A DNA stretch of 64,000 bases, from the NCBI GenBank assembly GCA_039519185.1, contig CM076851.1:34331799-34395798 (forward strand). The letters run 5' to 3'. A program made the position numbers and the translations under genes. Under the pieces are notes generated by a model. It ran no database searches, was not told where the DNA came from, and worked only from the letters and a program-made list of their open reading frames with translations. Shown one piece after another: positions 21,912 to 34,310 of this stretch; positions within the stretch are counted from its first letter, which is position 1, and the number at the start of each line of letters is the position of its first letter. This DNA is from Astragalus membranaceus. Lineage: Eukaryota; Streptophyta; Magnoliopsida; Fabales; Fabaceae.

Positions 21912-24900
21912 TTATAAGCAAAAAATTATATTAAAGGAGGTGCAAGGGGGCACCTCAATCGATACATATACAAGGGGGCACCTTAAGTAAAGAATTGCAC
22001 TCGGGTTACCCTTCATTTTGGCTTTCGTGTTGTATCATTGATTCTTTATTCCTTACTCCTTTTGTTTCCCAGTTGTACCATAACTTTTGTTGTCTTCGAT
22101 TATGGTACAAGGGAAACACACTAAATGCACTTCGAGACGAGAAACACTCTTTACCATAAAGAGTCTTCTGCTAGATGCACTATATAGGAAACAAATTTGC
22201 GTTGACCAAAGACTGTCTTCATTTAAAACTTTGACTTAGTTCAAATACATGCTTCGCTTTTCTTCGCAAAAAGGACCAGATGATGAACTAAAATCGCAGT
22301 ACTATTCACTATCCATTTTGCTTATGCTCTAAGATAAAATGATATTGAGCCTACACTCTTAGATAGAGCATTAGAACTTAATTGTTCGAATATATTGTCT
22401 GTTTATCCTCAATTCGGAAAGTATTTAGTTTTGAAAACTCTTGTCATCTTGGTTGGTAAGCATTTTCCAACCTTGTTTCTCTAGCATTGAGATGTTGAAA
22501 CCCTATAGGTTTCTAAAGCCCATTCCACCATTTGACTTTCAGACTGTCAATTTCTCCCATCTCATCCACTGAATCCCATTATTTTGATTTCGACTTAAGT
22601 CCCACCAAAAATAATTCATCATACACTCCAACTCTTTGCCCAAAGAGGTCGAAAGTAGAAAAACACTCATGCAATAATTGGAGATGGGTTGAACTACAAA
22701 ATTCACAAGGACTTCTTTTCCTGATCTCGAGAGATGTTTACCAGACTAGCTATGAATTTGGTTCCAAAGACGGTCCCTGGGGTAATTAAAGAGAGCTTTC
22801 TTCTTCCTTCTCACATAGAAAGCAAGCCTAAGTATTTTCTTGTTCCCATGATCTGAGCAACACCCATCAAAGCTACAATAGAGTCACAGTCTTATTGTCT
22901 AGTATTTCAGACTTCAGAAGATTTATGGTTTGACCCGATGCTGCCTCATACATAGCCAATATATTAATAATATTTTGTGTTTCCATATTAGTTGCCCTGA
23001 AAAAAGAAAACAATCATCAGCAAAAAGTAAGTGTGAGAGGATAGGGGCTCCTCTACACACTTTGATACCATGAATGCCCCCCCTCTTATGTTTTAGCCTT
23101 TTTGAGAAGGTGATAACTCTTAGTTATAAGAGTTATTTATACTCTTTACGCTTAAATTAATTTGAGTTCTTAAGTAATTATGTTGTTTAAATATGTAAAT
23201 ATGTGTTAAGAAGTGTCAATGAGGGATAGGAACTAACATGTGATAATCTGGCACTTTTGGTGCCCTTGTGATATTTTTAATATGCTTGTTCAATGCTACA
23301 GCAAGTGATGCTATAGCATCAGCATGTCAACGTCGGCAAGAGATAGAAAGATGAAAAGCGCAACTTTGGCGCTCCTACTTTATGTCAAGTCAGCACAACC
23401 CAATTGGACAGCCTAGCTGACGCAGCCACCAACCAAAGCACTTTATAGGGATATTTGTCCACTTGCGAATGGAATATCACTTTTGGTTGGTGGCATGTCA
23501 CTTCTTACATTTTTGGAGACAAGTTGGGTATATTTTAAAAGAGGATCTTCTTCTCCAACACACTTTATGCTTGCTGGTCCGAATAGAGAGAGTTTTTGAC
23601 ACTTTCTTCTATCCATTTTTGTTCAAGCTATCTTCACAAAACTCAATGTAAAAATTCTGCACCTCAATGCTGCGAAGCGATGCTACAACATCACTGGGCT
23701 GATTCATGAAAGGAGTTTGAGTAGTGTATCTTCTATGTTATTTTATTTTCTTTGTATTTTCAGTAATATGAATATGAGTTCTATCCTTGTTTGTATTTTC
23801 TTGTTGATGCTCATCATGAGCTAAGCCTTTGTAGTTGGGATGCTTAAAGCTTTGTAATGACTTTTTAGTATTATTCTAATGTAATGTTATGATGTTTGCA
23901 TTTTAATCTTTGCTTGAAACTTCTTTCAAACTTATTTCAGGACTGATAACTAGGATAAGTACATTTATAAATGCAGACATGGTTTATAATTCGAACTCAA
24001 GGGTTAATGTGGGTGGGTGGTTGTTAAAGGAAACTTTGACAACTCAAGCTTAAATCAAGACATAGAAAAGCATAATTCATATGGTGAATACTGTGGGTAC
24101 TTAATATACAGAGGTGAGCCTAATTAGAGCTTAGACATAAACCCTTGTAAAGAAACTCTGACGTTAGTGACTGAAAAACACACATCAATTGCTACAACAT
24201 CCAATGCTATACCATCATATATTACATTGTTCTGTTTTAAAGGATTTACTTAGTGAAAGACATTCCAACTATCTTTTACTTTGAATCTTCACACCATCTT
24301 TATTTGCTTACCTTTATTCTGTTATTTACTTATATGTTTACACACTTGAAGTTGTTATTTTGTTGCTCTTGCTAATTTACTAATATATTAAACTTTAAAA
24401 TTAACATCAATCCCTCTGGGTACGATCCTTATTTTTTTCACTATATTATTTGTTGCGATAGTGTACACTTGCACAACTTCTTTTCGTACAACATAAGGGT
24501 GGAGAGTCCCTCAACACAAATAAGAAAGAGGTAGGGGATAGGGGATCTCCCTGTCTTAATCCTCTACCAAGTGTAATTTTGCCAACTCTATCGCCATTTA
24601 CTACGACTGAGTATGTCACTGAATTCATACACATTACCATTCAGGCAACCCATTTTCCTGAAAAACCTAGCTTTATCATCTTAGCCTGCTCATAACTCAA
24701 ATCAACACGATCATAAGCTTTGCTTATGTCTGTTTTTAAAGCAACTTCACCCACCTTCCCTAAGTTTTTACACTTTATATGGTGGATAGTCTCCATGGTT
24801 ACCATAACATTGTCAAGAATCGAATGAGACTCTATAAAAGCAGATTATTCCTGCGAGATACACTTTGGAAGCACCCCCTTTCAACCTGTTTGCCAAAACC

Positions 24901-26290
24901 TTTGAAAGAATTTTGTATAGCACATTGCAAAGAGATATGGGTCTAAGATATCATATATTTAGGATTATCAACTTTGGGGATCAAGAAAATATCTATTTCA
25001 GTCATTTGGGAAGGTAACATACCTCTCTCCAACCATTTCACACATGCATTATAAACTTCCATACCACACATACTCCAATTTTTTTTGTAAAATGTCAGAT
25101 TAAGACCATATCCGGTCTTGCTGCTTCATCTGAGTGCATTTGAAACAACACCATGTGGAGCTCCGTTATAGTGAAAGGTTTTGTCAAATTCTTATTATCT
25201 TCATGGGTGATACAATTTTTGACATGTTGTGTAATAGCTTCAACCTCACTTGGAAGATGTTGTAAAAGCTTTTCAAAGTAACTTTTAGCTATGTCACATT
25301 TCGCATGCTGATCTTCCACTTCAATGCCATCATCCCCAATCAAGCTTCCAATATGGTTGACTTTCCTTCTATAACTTGCCAAAGCATGGAAAAATCGAGA
25401 ATTGGAATCCCCTCGTCTAAGCCAGTGCACCTTAGCACATTGGCGCCAATATGGTTCCTCCTGAGAAAGAAGTAAACTCATTCTATTACAAATTGACTTA
25501 TAATTCACATAATTCTCCCCATCTTTAGTGTTACACATGTATTGACTTTTGGACCTACACTTGTTCATTTCATCCCTATATTTATTTCGCAATTGTTTGC
25601 CCTACATGTTCGTCTCCTCGGTACACACTTGCAGCTGAGCTAAGACATCAAGAAGTGGCTCTGCATCCCATGTAGTTTGGACCAATTGAATGAATGCATG
25701 ATCTTCAAGCCATGAATTTTGAAATCTGAATCGGTAATTTCTTCTTCTATTGTTGTGCTCATCTAAGTGAAGGCATAATGGTGAATGATCTGATTTATCA
25801 GAAATGGCATTGACCAATTTGTAGTGAGCGAATTTATCAAGCCAGAGAGTATAACATTCTATCCAGACGAACTTCCTTTGAGTGATCAGTTCTTTTACTC
25901 CTAAACCAAGTAAAAGGATAGCCCTCCATAGGAATGGCATGAAGATTACAATCAAGAACTGCCTCACGGAAACCCCTTATACGCCAGGGGGTAATCATTT
26001 GTACCTCTTTTTCATCATTTGATAAGATATCATTAAAGTCACCCATCACACACCATGGCACATTATTGTTAGGTACAAGGTTACGTAAAAGATTCCATGA
26101 GACATGGCGATGACCACTATCAAGATAACCATAAAAATCTACTTGACACCAATTAACACGACGAGGATAACAAATATCAACATTTATAAATTATTCAAAT
26201 AGTTGATAATATTACAATCATAAGGTTGGCGCCATAAAATAGCTAAACCCCCACACCTTCCCAACCTGTCTGCAGCAAAAGCTCCATCAA
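21912..26290 (-). pseudogene. Degenerate L1-type LINE (endonuclease and reverse transcriptase)
   Basis: The element runs leftward and is truncated at its 5' end. Endonuclease motifs are WCVMGDFNDIL (about 26030-26061) and SDHSPL (about 25780). A linker with RRGDSNSRFFHALA follows. Reverse transcriptase segments include LKTDISKAYDRVD (about 24700-24750), LGRGLRQGDPLSP (about 24530-24570) and LSHLLFADDCFLFF (about 22990-23040). The 3' end is an A-rich tail (GCTTATAAAAAAAA on the minus strand, about 21912-21926). Stops and frameshifts occur throughout, and the RT is split by about 1.4 kb of foreign DNA. The 5' edge abuts broken Copia sequence at a short GAGTGCACTCTAATTT repeat, which suggests deletion or template switching. 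Confidence 0.85.
23081..24470. mobile_element. Insertion splitting the LINE reverse transcriptase, possibly a solo LTR
   Basis: LINE coding is continuous on both sides: the left part resumes at IHGIKVCRGAPI and the right part stops shortly after GDPLSP. The intervening DNA has no coding. It ends CCTCTGGGTACGATCC...GTGTACACTTGCA, a style often seen near plant Gypsy LTR ends. I could not find clean TG/CA ends with a target duplication, so the class is not established. Confidence 0.45.
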
Positions 26291-26299
26291 AATTTAAAT

Positions 26300-27686
26300 G
26301 CACTCTAATTTCTTCAGTTCTATTAGAGTGCACTCTAATTTGTCTTTAACATCATACAACTTTAGTTTTAGATCCTTCATTACTACTGAAAAATCCTTCT
26401 CTATAAGCTGTCCTAGGCTGATAAGGTTACAGCTGATCCCAGGAACATAGAAAACATCTTTTATCAAAATTACTTGTCCATTTTCTTTTGTAAATCTTAT
26501 GTTTCCTATTCCTTCAGCAGTTATAGCCTTATTGCTAGCACACTTTATAGTGGTTTTTCTACTAGAATCAAAGTCAACTAAACACTCTTTGTTTCCAGTC
26601 GTGTGATTAGAACACCCTTAATCTAGATACCAAATTTCAGTGATGGTTTTTCCATCACTTGTAGTAACTGACAGGACTACACAGTCATTGTTTTCCTTTA
26701 AGTCTAGGTTAGTTATACCAAAATCCTCCCTAGGTTCTATTTCTCATAACTCATCAGTTATCATACTAAAGCCTACATGTTCAGATTCTGAATCAGAATC
26801 CTCTTTAGCCATATTAGCTTCAGTTTCAGTTTCCTTAGGCTTAGAATCCTTTCTAGTAGGGCATTCAGTAGCATAATGCCCATATTTATCACATCTATAG
26901 CATTGTACCTTAGATTTGTTCTTCTTTTTACTAGAATCAGAATTTTTCTTAGTGGAGTCACCCTTACCACTAGACTTACCTGACTTACCCTTAGACCAAT
27001 TACCTTTACCTGTCTGGTTGTTGTTGTTGCCCTTAGTCCATTTCTTTCCCTTTGGTTTGGCTGCAAACATAGCTTGATCTTCTTCACCTTCACCATTCAA
27101 GAGATTCATCCTAATCTCTTTGGCTTCAAGCCTACTTTGGAGGTCTTCAACTTTAAGATCTTCAGGCTTAATGGTGTCTTCAATGCTGTTCACAATAAAA
27201 CCAAATTTTCTTGTTAAGGACCTAAGAATTTTCTTACAAACAGTTTGTTCTGTTAATGTCTCTCCATTGAGACTCATATATTAGTGATTTTCTTTAGTCT
27301 CTCAAAGAAATCAGTAATGCTTTCACCCTCCCTGCATATTCAAATTTTCATACTGCTTTCTCAATGATTGCGGCTTCTCCTTCTTGACTGGTGCAGCACC
27401 ATTATAGTATTTGTCAAGGAGGTCCCAGGCAGTTTTAAAGACTTTGACGCCTCTAATTCTGTCAAAATTACTCTCATCACACCCCTTGTGTATGAGATAG
27501 ATGGCTTTCCAATCCTTCTTGGTATTTTCCTTATGTTCAGCCCTTCGTTCAGGGGTTGGGTTCTGAGCTAGTGCGGGAACCCCTTCTTGAACAATTTCTA
27601 AAACATCATGGAAGCCAAAAATGGCTTCCATTTGCAATTTTCCCAGTTAGTTTAGGAATCTGGGTAGACAAACTAGCATTTGACAT
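26300..27686 (-). pseudogene. Copia gag-protease remnant (first Copia element)
   Basis: Gag starts at 27686 (MSNASLSTQIPKL). It shows a UBN2-type capsid region (DWKAIYLIHKGCDESNFDRI) and a CCHC zinc knuckle, CYRCDKYGHYATEC (about 26860-26905). Frameshifts occur near 27640 and 27325. The protease region at about 26595 reads WYLD, then a stop, then GCSNHTTG, so the catalytic Asp-Thr/Ser-Gly is broken. A short pre-integrase region follows (VPGISCNLISLGQ). Integrase and RT are gone, replaced by the LINE at 26290. In a live element these proteins would package and process element RNA. Confidence 0.88.
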
Positions 27687-27864
27687 GTTGATTTTGCACC
27701 TTAACTAGCACCTTTAGGTATCCTGTGACAAAGAAACAAACTGTCAAAAAACTCACACCTACACAGTCACTTACTGTGTAGGCAAAACAGAAATCTGTAA
27801 AGAAAGAAAAAGAGAGATAAAGAACAAGAATTTAGGTTTAGAATTGTCCCTGGATTGTTACCAT

Positions 27865-27878
27865 GCTCAATGATACCA
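27865..27878 (-). promoter_or_regulatory. Primer-binding site of the first Copia element
   Basis: On the minus strand TGGTATCATTGAGC directly follows an LTR end in AACA. It resembles the initiator-tRNA-Met primer site (TGGTATCA) used by most plant Copia elements. Confidence 0.7.
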
Positions 27879-29109
27879 TGTTAAATTTGTTAACCACTTA
27901 ATTGATTTGCTTGCAGGTTGCCAAAATGAAACAGCAGGGGTGCAAATAGCAATTGTCCAGCCCACTGGTCCAACTCACAGCTTCCCAAAAACCAGAGGTG
28001 ATCCACTTGATCACCAAAACGGGTAATGCGAAACCTAGTGGAGCAGCTACTGTTCAGACACGCGGGCTTCTTTTCAAGAAACGGATCCCACCTGATCCAG
28101 TTAATATAAAAACCTAGGTAAACCGATTCAGCCAATTTTTTCCTTTTCCTCTCTCTCTTCTCTTCTTCTCCGCAGAGCTTATTCTTCTTCTCTTCGAACA
28201 CTCTGCTAGGGTTTTCTCAAATCTCGAGCAAACTTGATGATTGAAGCGTGGTTTTTCTTCAATCTTGCACCACGAAGCTTCGTTTACTAATTATACACAA
28301 AACCCCTCTGTTTTGCGTAGTGATTTCAGAGTTTCAGAAACCCTAGATCTTCAAACATCTAATTTTGGGTTCTGATGCTTCAGGGTTGCAAACAGACTTC
28401 CTCGTGAAGGTAATAAGCCTAAGAACTTTCTGACTTACTGTTGTTTCAACCGATTTAGCACAAACCCTAACTTTATAATTGTGTTTGTGTATGTGCGTGA
28501 TTGAAAGCGAGATTGAAGGCCACAGTAGCAACGATCAACACCAGAAACAGGTATAAATCACTCTTCTTAGTGATTTATCTATTCCTATTGTTGATAATAG
28601 CCTTCTGATTTGTTTTTCTTACTGTTTATGCACTGTACTTGTGTTCTTGAGAACACAAAAGGTCTCACCACTTGAAGATCTTCACTCAAGAACCCGAACA
28701 GGTAGATTGTTTTCCTTTAACTATTTCTCATCTGTTTTCCTATTATTCTCACTATTCTGACTTTGTGATACTTGGAACACAAACAAAATCTAACAGTGTT
28801 TGTTCCCTTTCTTGCGAGATGCTTCACACTTTGAATATTACTCTCCAAGACTCACACACACAGAACTTGAGAAGAACGTATACAGAAGAAGAAGACTTGA
28901 AGGAATTAAATGCAATGTAATTTTTATTGAATGTAAATTTGTTATTGATTTTCTGTGTAAACTCTGTACAGCTTATAGGTTTATTTATACAAAATAAAAG
29001 ACCCTTCTAAGGGTTTGTTAGAGTTGGTTACATAGATTGTAACTGACTTTAACTACTTGTAACTAATTAAACAGACAACAGAATCTGTTTTTGGGCTGCT
29101 GGGGTAACA
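27879..29109 (-). mobile_element. Probable 5' LTR of the first Copia element
   Basis: On the minus strand it starts TGTTACCCCAGC and ends TTTAACA next to the primer site. A TATA box (TATAAATAAA, about 28978-28990) and an AATAAA signal shortly after give the usual U3-R order, though the inferred U5 is unusually long (about 1 kb). The start is the least certain edge, since the second LTR is missing and cannot be compared. No gene is seen in it. Confidence 0.5.
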
Positions 29110-29189
29110 GCTATCTGTTTTGTATTATATAGCTGTTACCAAATCCATAGGGTATTTTAGGTTTTTTTATTAAAAACCAATACCTCAGC

Positions 29190-30049
29190 CACCGCGACTC
29201 CATGAGTTGCATTGGGAAAAAGTTTTTTTGCATCCACTCTCAGTCCATTCCCCCAAAGGCGTGCACCATCATCTTGTGTGTTCATAAAGAGTTTATCACA
29301 AAACTATTCTGCATGTCCCATTAATCTTGTTTTTAAATTCAGCAACCCCATTATCATTATCACTAGTGACTAACATATCATCAACATATAAGCATACTAG
29401 ACTAACATATCATCAACATATAAGCATACTATGAGATGAGTATCTCTTTCAGCAATTTTGGTGTACATACCATGTTCCGACACGCACTTCACAAACTGCA
29501 GTTGTTGTAAAAATTCATCTATGCACTTATTTCAGATTCTTGGTGCCTGTTTCAAGCCATAAAGAGCCTTATGGAGCTTGTACACCTTGCCCTCTTGTCC
29601 CTTCAGTTCATATCCTGGTGGTTGACACACATATACCTTTTCTTCTAATGGCCCATTCAAGAATGCTGATTTGACATCAAGTTGACTCATGCTCCAATCC
29701 TTCAAGCTTGCCAATCCAACCACTAACCTTTTCTTCTAATGGCCCATTCAAGAATGCATACCTCCGATGCCACATCCAACTATCTTCATCAGTTGAAACC
29801 TTCAAGAACTTGTACCCAGCGCATCACCTTCCAGTTTGAAGGTTCTATTCTTGGATAGCGGTGATGTTAACACTACTTTGTTCTTGGTATTCAGCAACTC
29901 CATATAACCATTCTGCATCAGAACAAAGTAGCCATTTTCTAACATTTGGCACAAACTCAGCAGGTTACTCTTCATCCTAGGAACACATATCACATTGCTG
30001 GTCATAGTTCTCTTGCCATTTCTTCTCTTAATCTCAACCTTCCCAATAC
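29190..30049 (-). pseudogene. Second Copia element, pre-integrase and RT remnant
   Basis: This is the downstream part of a Copia polyprotein interrupted by the CACTA element. It shows VICVPRMKSNLLSLCQMLE (pre-integrase region, about 29940-30000), then DEDSWMWHRRY, where the frame jumps directly into RVT_2 reverse transcriptase (MSQLDVKSAFLNGPLEEKVY, about 29625-29690, and ALYGLKQAP). Integrase is missing. A 30-bp direct repeat (core CTTCTAATGGCCCATTCAAG) at about 29639 and 29729 marks a rearrangement. A second short duplication lies at about 29398-29430 (ACATATCATCAACATATAAG). RT is truncated near 29190. Confidence 0.88.
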
Positions 30050-30059
30050 CACTACAACA

Positions 30060-30430
30060 AGAAAGGCCATTAGGGGCGCTTTTTTTTTTATCCATTGGGG
30101 GCACTTTCGGGCGCCCCTAAATCTGGCGATCCTGTTGCCAACCCTTCTACAGGAGCGCACAACAAGCGCCTCTAATTATTAGGAAACAGAAGCGCTCAAC
30201 AAAAAAGCGCCCCTATTGGTCCTAGCGCCTCTGACCATCAGGGACGCTTGCAGTAACAAGCGCCCCTGTTGATCTTAGCGCACTTTGACAATCAGGGGCG
30301 CTTGCAGTTAGAAGTGCCCCTGTTGGTCTGACCAACAAAAGCGCTTTTTACTGGGAGCGCCCTTGATTCTCAAGTGTGGGTAACACCAACAGGGGCGCTT
30401 CTAACTGCAAGCGCCCCTGATTCTATGTTT
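30060..30430. repeat. Left subterminal repeats of the CACTA element
   Basis: Many direct and inverted copies of GGGGCGCTT / AAGCGCCCCT recur every 20-40 bp, including near-palindromic pairs. In CACTA elements such arrays are binding sites for the element-encoded TNPA-like protein. Confidence 0.9.
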
Positions 30431-31460
30431 TCTTTTTAAAATATTTTTTCCTGTTTCTGGTATATCCAATATTTTGCAGCACATCCCTACTCTCATTTTG
30501 ATCAACCAACAACAACCAATATCAACTCAACAACCAATATGAACCAAATTTCAAATCAACTAACCAATTGCAAATCAAATTCCAACTAACAAACTTATAA
30601 ATCCATCTAATATACATACATACATATCAACAAAGTACCAACAAAAATTACATAAATCATTAACCAAATCCTGAATGTTAACATAGACAGCAAAAATGAC
30701 ATGACATCCATTGTGGGGAACAAAAAACCAGCTAACCAAAGTTAGATGAATTTCGATATTCATTAATCAAACGGGCAACATGATGACACCACTCTCCCTT
30801 GATCTCAGTAAGTTGGTCATCAGAAAATGGAGCTCCAACCTCATTTCCAGGAAAATACTGCAAAAATAAGCAAAAATAAAATAAACTTAGAATAAAGTGC
30901 TAAATGCTAGATATGGAATTACTTGTAAAAAAACAAACTATATAAATTACATACATTTTCTGGAATTTCCATTTGATTGTGGGTGATTATGCCCTTCATA
31001 AACTTCATAACATAATACCCGCAATCATCATTGTTTGGTTGTCTGGGACACTAGAAATCAAAATAACAATTAATTATTAAAATGCGAACAATATTTACAT
31101 GGATAAGAATATTGATTATAAACTTGCCGTTATTACTATCCATTTTGTTTTATTGTTGACATTCCCATCTCTAGCCCTCCTCTCATTCGATCCCCAATAA
31201 GTCATCATACAACTAAAACATCATACATATAAATGTATTAATTAATCGAAATACATACATAATTTAAATAATGAAATATGCGATGTAACTAAATACACAC
31301 CTTTCAAATACTCATTTCACCTTGACGTGGTTGGTATAATGACCATGACACGAATCCAAATAGAAAATTCTATTTCTTTTAGGATCAACTACCAACAATA
31401 TCCAATGTGCCCTACAAAAAATTTGAATAACCAAATAAATAACTGATATTTCAAAAACAC

Positions 31461-31461
31461 G

Positions 31462-31500
<39 letters not shown>
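31461..31500. repeat. (TA)n microsatellite
   Basis: An uninterrupted TA run of about 20 units lies in an intron-like part of the CACTA gene, just left of the exon at 31512-31754. Confidence 0.9.
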
Positions 31501-31502
<2 letters not shown>

Positions 31503-31789
31503 TTAAATTTCTTACCCTAAGTTGATGGGTGCCAAAAACAAGCTATCACAGCTTCTTTCATGTGCCAAAGCCAAGCGTCTATCGATATAGACTTTTACCG
31601 CTTCGTTGTTTTCTTTAATCGCTTTCTTCAAGTCTTTAACCATGGCTTTTGACATGTCTTTATCAAAGCGGACGTTGCGTAGAAAAGTACGTTCGGGGCA
31701 CAAGAAGATAAATCTATGTGTTTGTTCCATGAGGATCATAATCTCATGGTACAAATACCTATAGTTAAAATGTATACAAATAAATTAAC

Positions 31790-31790
31790 A

Positions 31791-31846
<56 letters not shown>

Positions 31847-31847
31847 C
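31790..31847. repeat. (AAT)n microsatellite
   Basis: About 18 AAT units lie in an intron of the CACTA gene. Confidence 0.9.
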
Positions 31848-33165
31848 TGATGTATATATTAAGAGTAGCCCCAGATGCCCACTTGTGATCATATACCTCT
31901 TTCAGTTCCACATTTGAAAGGTGTTGCACCCCGAAAAATCCCGGTTTGGGTTTCTCAATGTACAACGTGGAAAAATTTTGGAGCCGCCACCAATATTTTA
32001 ATTTTAAGACCAAAACATTGGAAAAAGGTCTTTTGGACAAGGCGGATGGTCTTTTGAAAACTAGAGATATAGGTTCGGGAGTCGATTACGTGTGAGGAAG
32101 GTGTTAGCACCTCACGCGTCCTTTCTACCGAAAGGGAACCTCTAACTAAATGTGTGGTTTTAACATTTGATTTGAAGAATATCTAGGTTTGCCTATTTAT
32201 TTGAAGAATATCTAGGTTTGCCTATTTTCGGCGAGAAAGGGAAAAAAAAGGGTTTTTAGAAAAAGTGCTTGACGGAACATGGCCCGCTCCTACGTATCTC
32301 CCGGTGCGATGGAGAATTCAAAGCTACGTAGTTCTTGGTTGTCTTTTTGAAAAGTTTTTGTTTTTTTTTATCTTTTTTGGTGAGTTTTTGAAATAGGACG
32401 AGCATTAGTGAATGATTAAACTAGCAGAGGCTATGATGAATCACTACTAAATACTCAAAAAAAGAGAGTTGTACCGCTAGTCAAACGAACAAAGGTTCTG
32501 ATGGACTATTTGATAACAACTCGTTTTTATTATCTTTTTTTGAAAGTGATTTTCGAAAGAGATTGATTCGCACGATGATCAAACTAACAAAGGTTATGAT
32601 GGATCATCGTTTATTATTCTTATGAGAAAAGGACATTGCCACTAATAGCTAAACGAACAAAGGCTCTGATGAGCTACTAGCAACAATGAGTTTGAAATGG
32701 ATTCTTTTTGTTTGTTTTATGAAAATGATTTGCTTATGGTTGCGAAAAGGATTTTTATTCGTTGCGCTTGACGAGAACGTGACTCGCTCCTACGTATCCC
32801 AAATTAGAATCAAAGCGACGTAGTTCTAATGAAAATGTTTTTGAAGGGGTTTGAAAGGGGAAGAGCTTTCATAACGATCAAGCAAGCAAAGGCTTTGAGC
32901 GATCATTACTAATAACCCTTGATGGCGTTCATGACAATCAAACAAGCCAAGGCTTTGAGTGATAGTCACTAATAACTCTCATTAATTGGAAAAGAGTTTG
33001 AAAGATTTTGGAAAAAAGGGTGAAGTTATTATCAATGATTGGTTACAAAGTTCAAACACATTCAATAATCACGGAATCATGCATATGTTGAACATTAATT
33101 GAAACTAAACATGCCAATATGATCAAAAGACCCACTTATCAGGGATGCAAGGTAAAGTTCTTAAA

Positions 33166-33171
<6 letters not shown>

Positions 33172-33210
<39 letters not shown>
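33172..33210. repeat. (TG)n microsatellite
   Basis: A GT/TG run of about 18 units lies in the solo LTR. Confidence 0.9.
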
Positions 33211-33211
<1 letters not shown>

Positions 33212-34017
33212 GAAGGAGTGTATTTACCCTAATGACTCTATGCTACAACAGGCATGTAGACTTACGTCTTCATAAGGAGGTGATACACATGGATGGAATG
33301 GCATATTGAGTCGAGACATTTAAAATGCATCAAAAACAAGCAAGCAATTGATCATAGGCATAGAATGATCTTAATTAAACTAAGGAACATATGAGCAACG
33401 ATTTCTCAATAACATGAAAAAAAGGGGAAATTGCATCAAGGCTAAGGTAAGCCTATCCTTTGCATTCATGAATAAGTGCCCAAAGGCTAGTAACACAATC
33501 AAAGAGGAGGGAGCATCAAGGTTTTGGGTAACCTATCCTTTGCAATACCCCATGGACCTTAAACCATAAACCTAACTATCTCATCTATTATTCATCAAGA
33601 AGTTAAAAGGGGAAGGTTGAATCATCTAAAACCATCTTCACCACTTAGAACATGATGCACTAGGCATAAGTGGGAATCATATGATTCATCATCAATAATG
33701 GACAATAATATACAAGAACAAGTAAATAAACACTAAAGCTAAGTTAAATCACATAGGGCAATTTTGGCACGGATCACAATAATTAAATAATAACAAATGT
33801 AAAGACAGAAATACCTCTAATGAAGGCAGATATTACAACTTGAAGAATGCAACCCCAACTAACTCTTAGCAAAAGATCAGTGCGTGACGAGTAGAAGTAG
33901 AAGCGTGAAGAGTTTTTCTCAAGCAGGTTTGCTCTGATTTCGTGAATGTGTGTTTTTTTTCTGGTTTGAAAATGAGAGCCCTATTTATAGGAAATTAGAT
34001 TTGATCTATTTTAGGAA

Positions 34018-34310
34018 ACATGATAATCGATTATGTTGGAAATAACTCGTGAGATGTAATCGATTATTGGCTCATTGATTTTCAAGTAGATAATCGATTA
34101 TATGGCATATATAATCGATTAGGTACTTACCATATTTAGTGAAAACATGGGATAATCAATTATGCTCCTGAATTGTTTCAGAGTAGATAATCGATTATGC
34201 TCCTTGTATAATCGATTATAAGCTTTCAAAAAATGTTGATACTTACCAAAAATAGTTGATAATCGATTATAGGCTTAGTTAAAAAATAGGTTAATCGATT
34301 ATGCACTTGT
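34018..34310. repeat. Cluster of ATAATCGATTAT palindromes
   Basis: At least eight copies of the 12-bp palindrome or its AATCGATTA core occur over about 290 bp of the solo LTR, spaced roughly 25-60 bp apart. The same core recurs in the block at 37540-38940. Function is unknown. Confidence 0.85.

Noticed and set aside
27890..28201. 103-residue open frame next to the first Copia primer site
   Set aside because: It lies inside the proposed LTR, ends near its edge and shows no domain.
34018..34310. Regularly spaced palindromes considered as a CRISPR-like or attachment array
   Set aside because: The units are short, spacers vary and are not unique protospacer-like segments, and the host is a plant. 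They are LTR-internal repeats.
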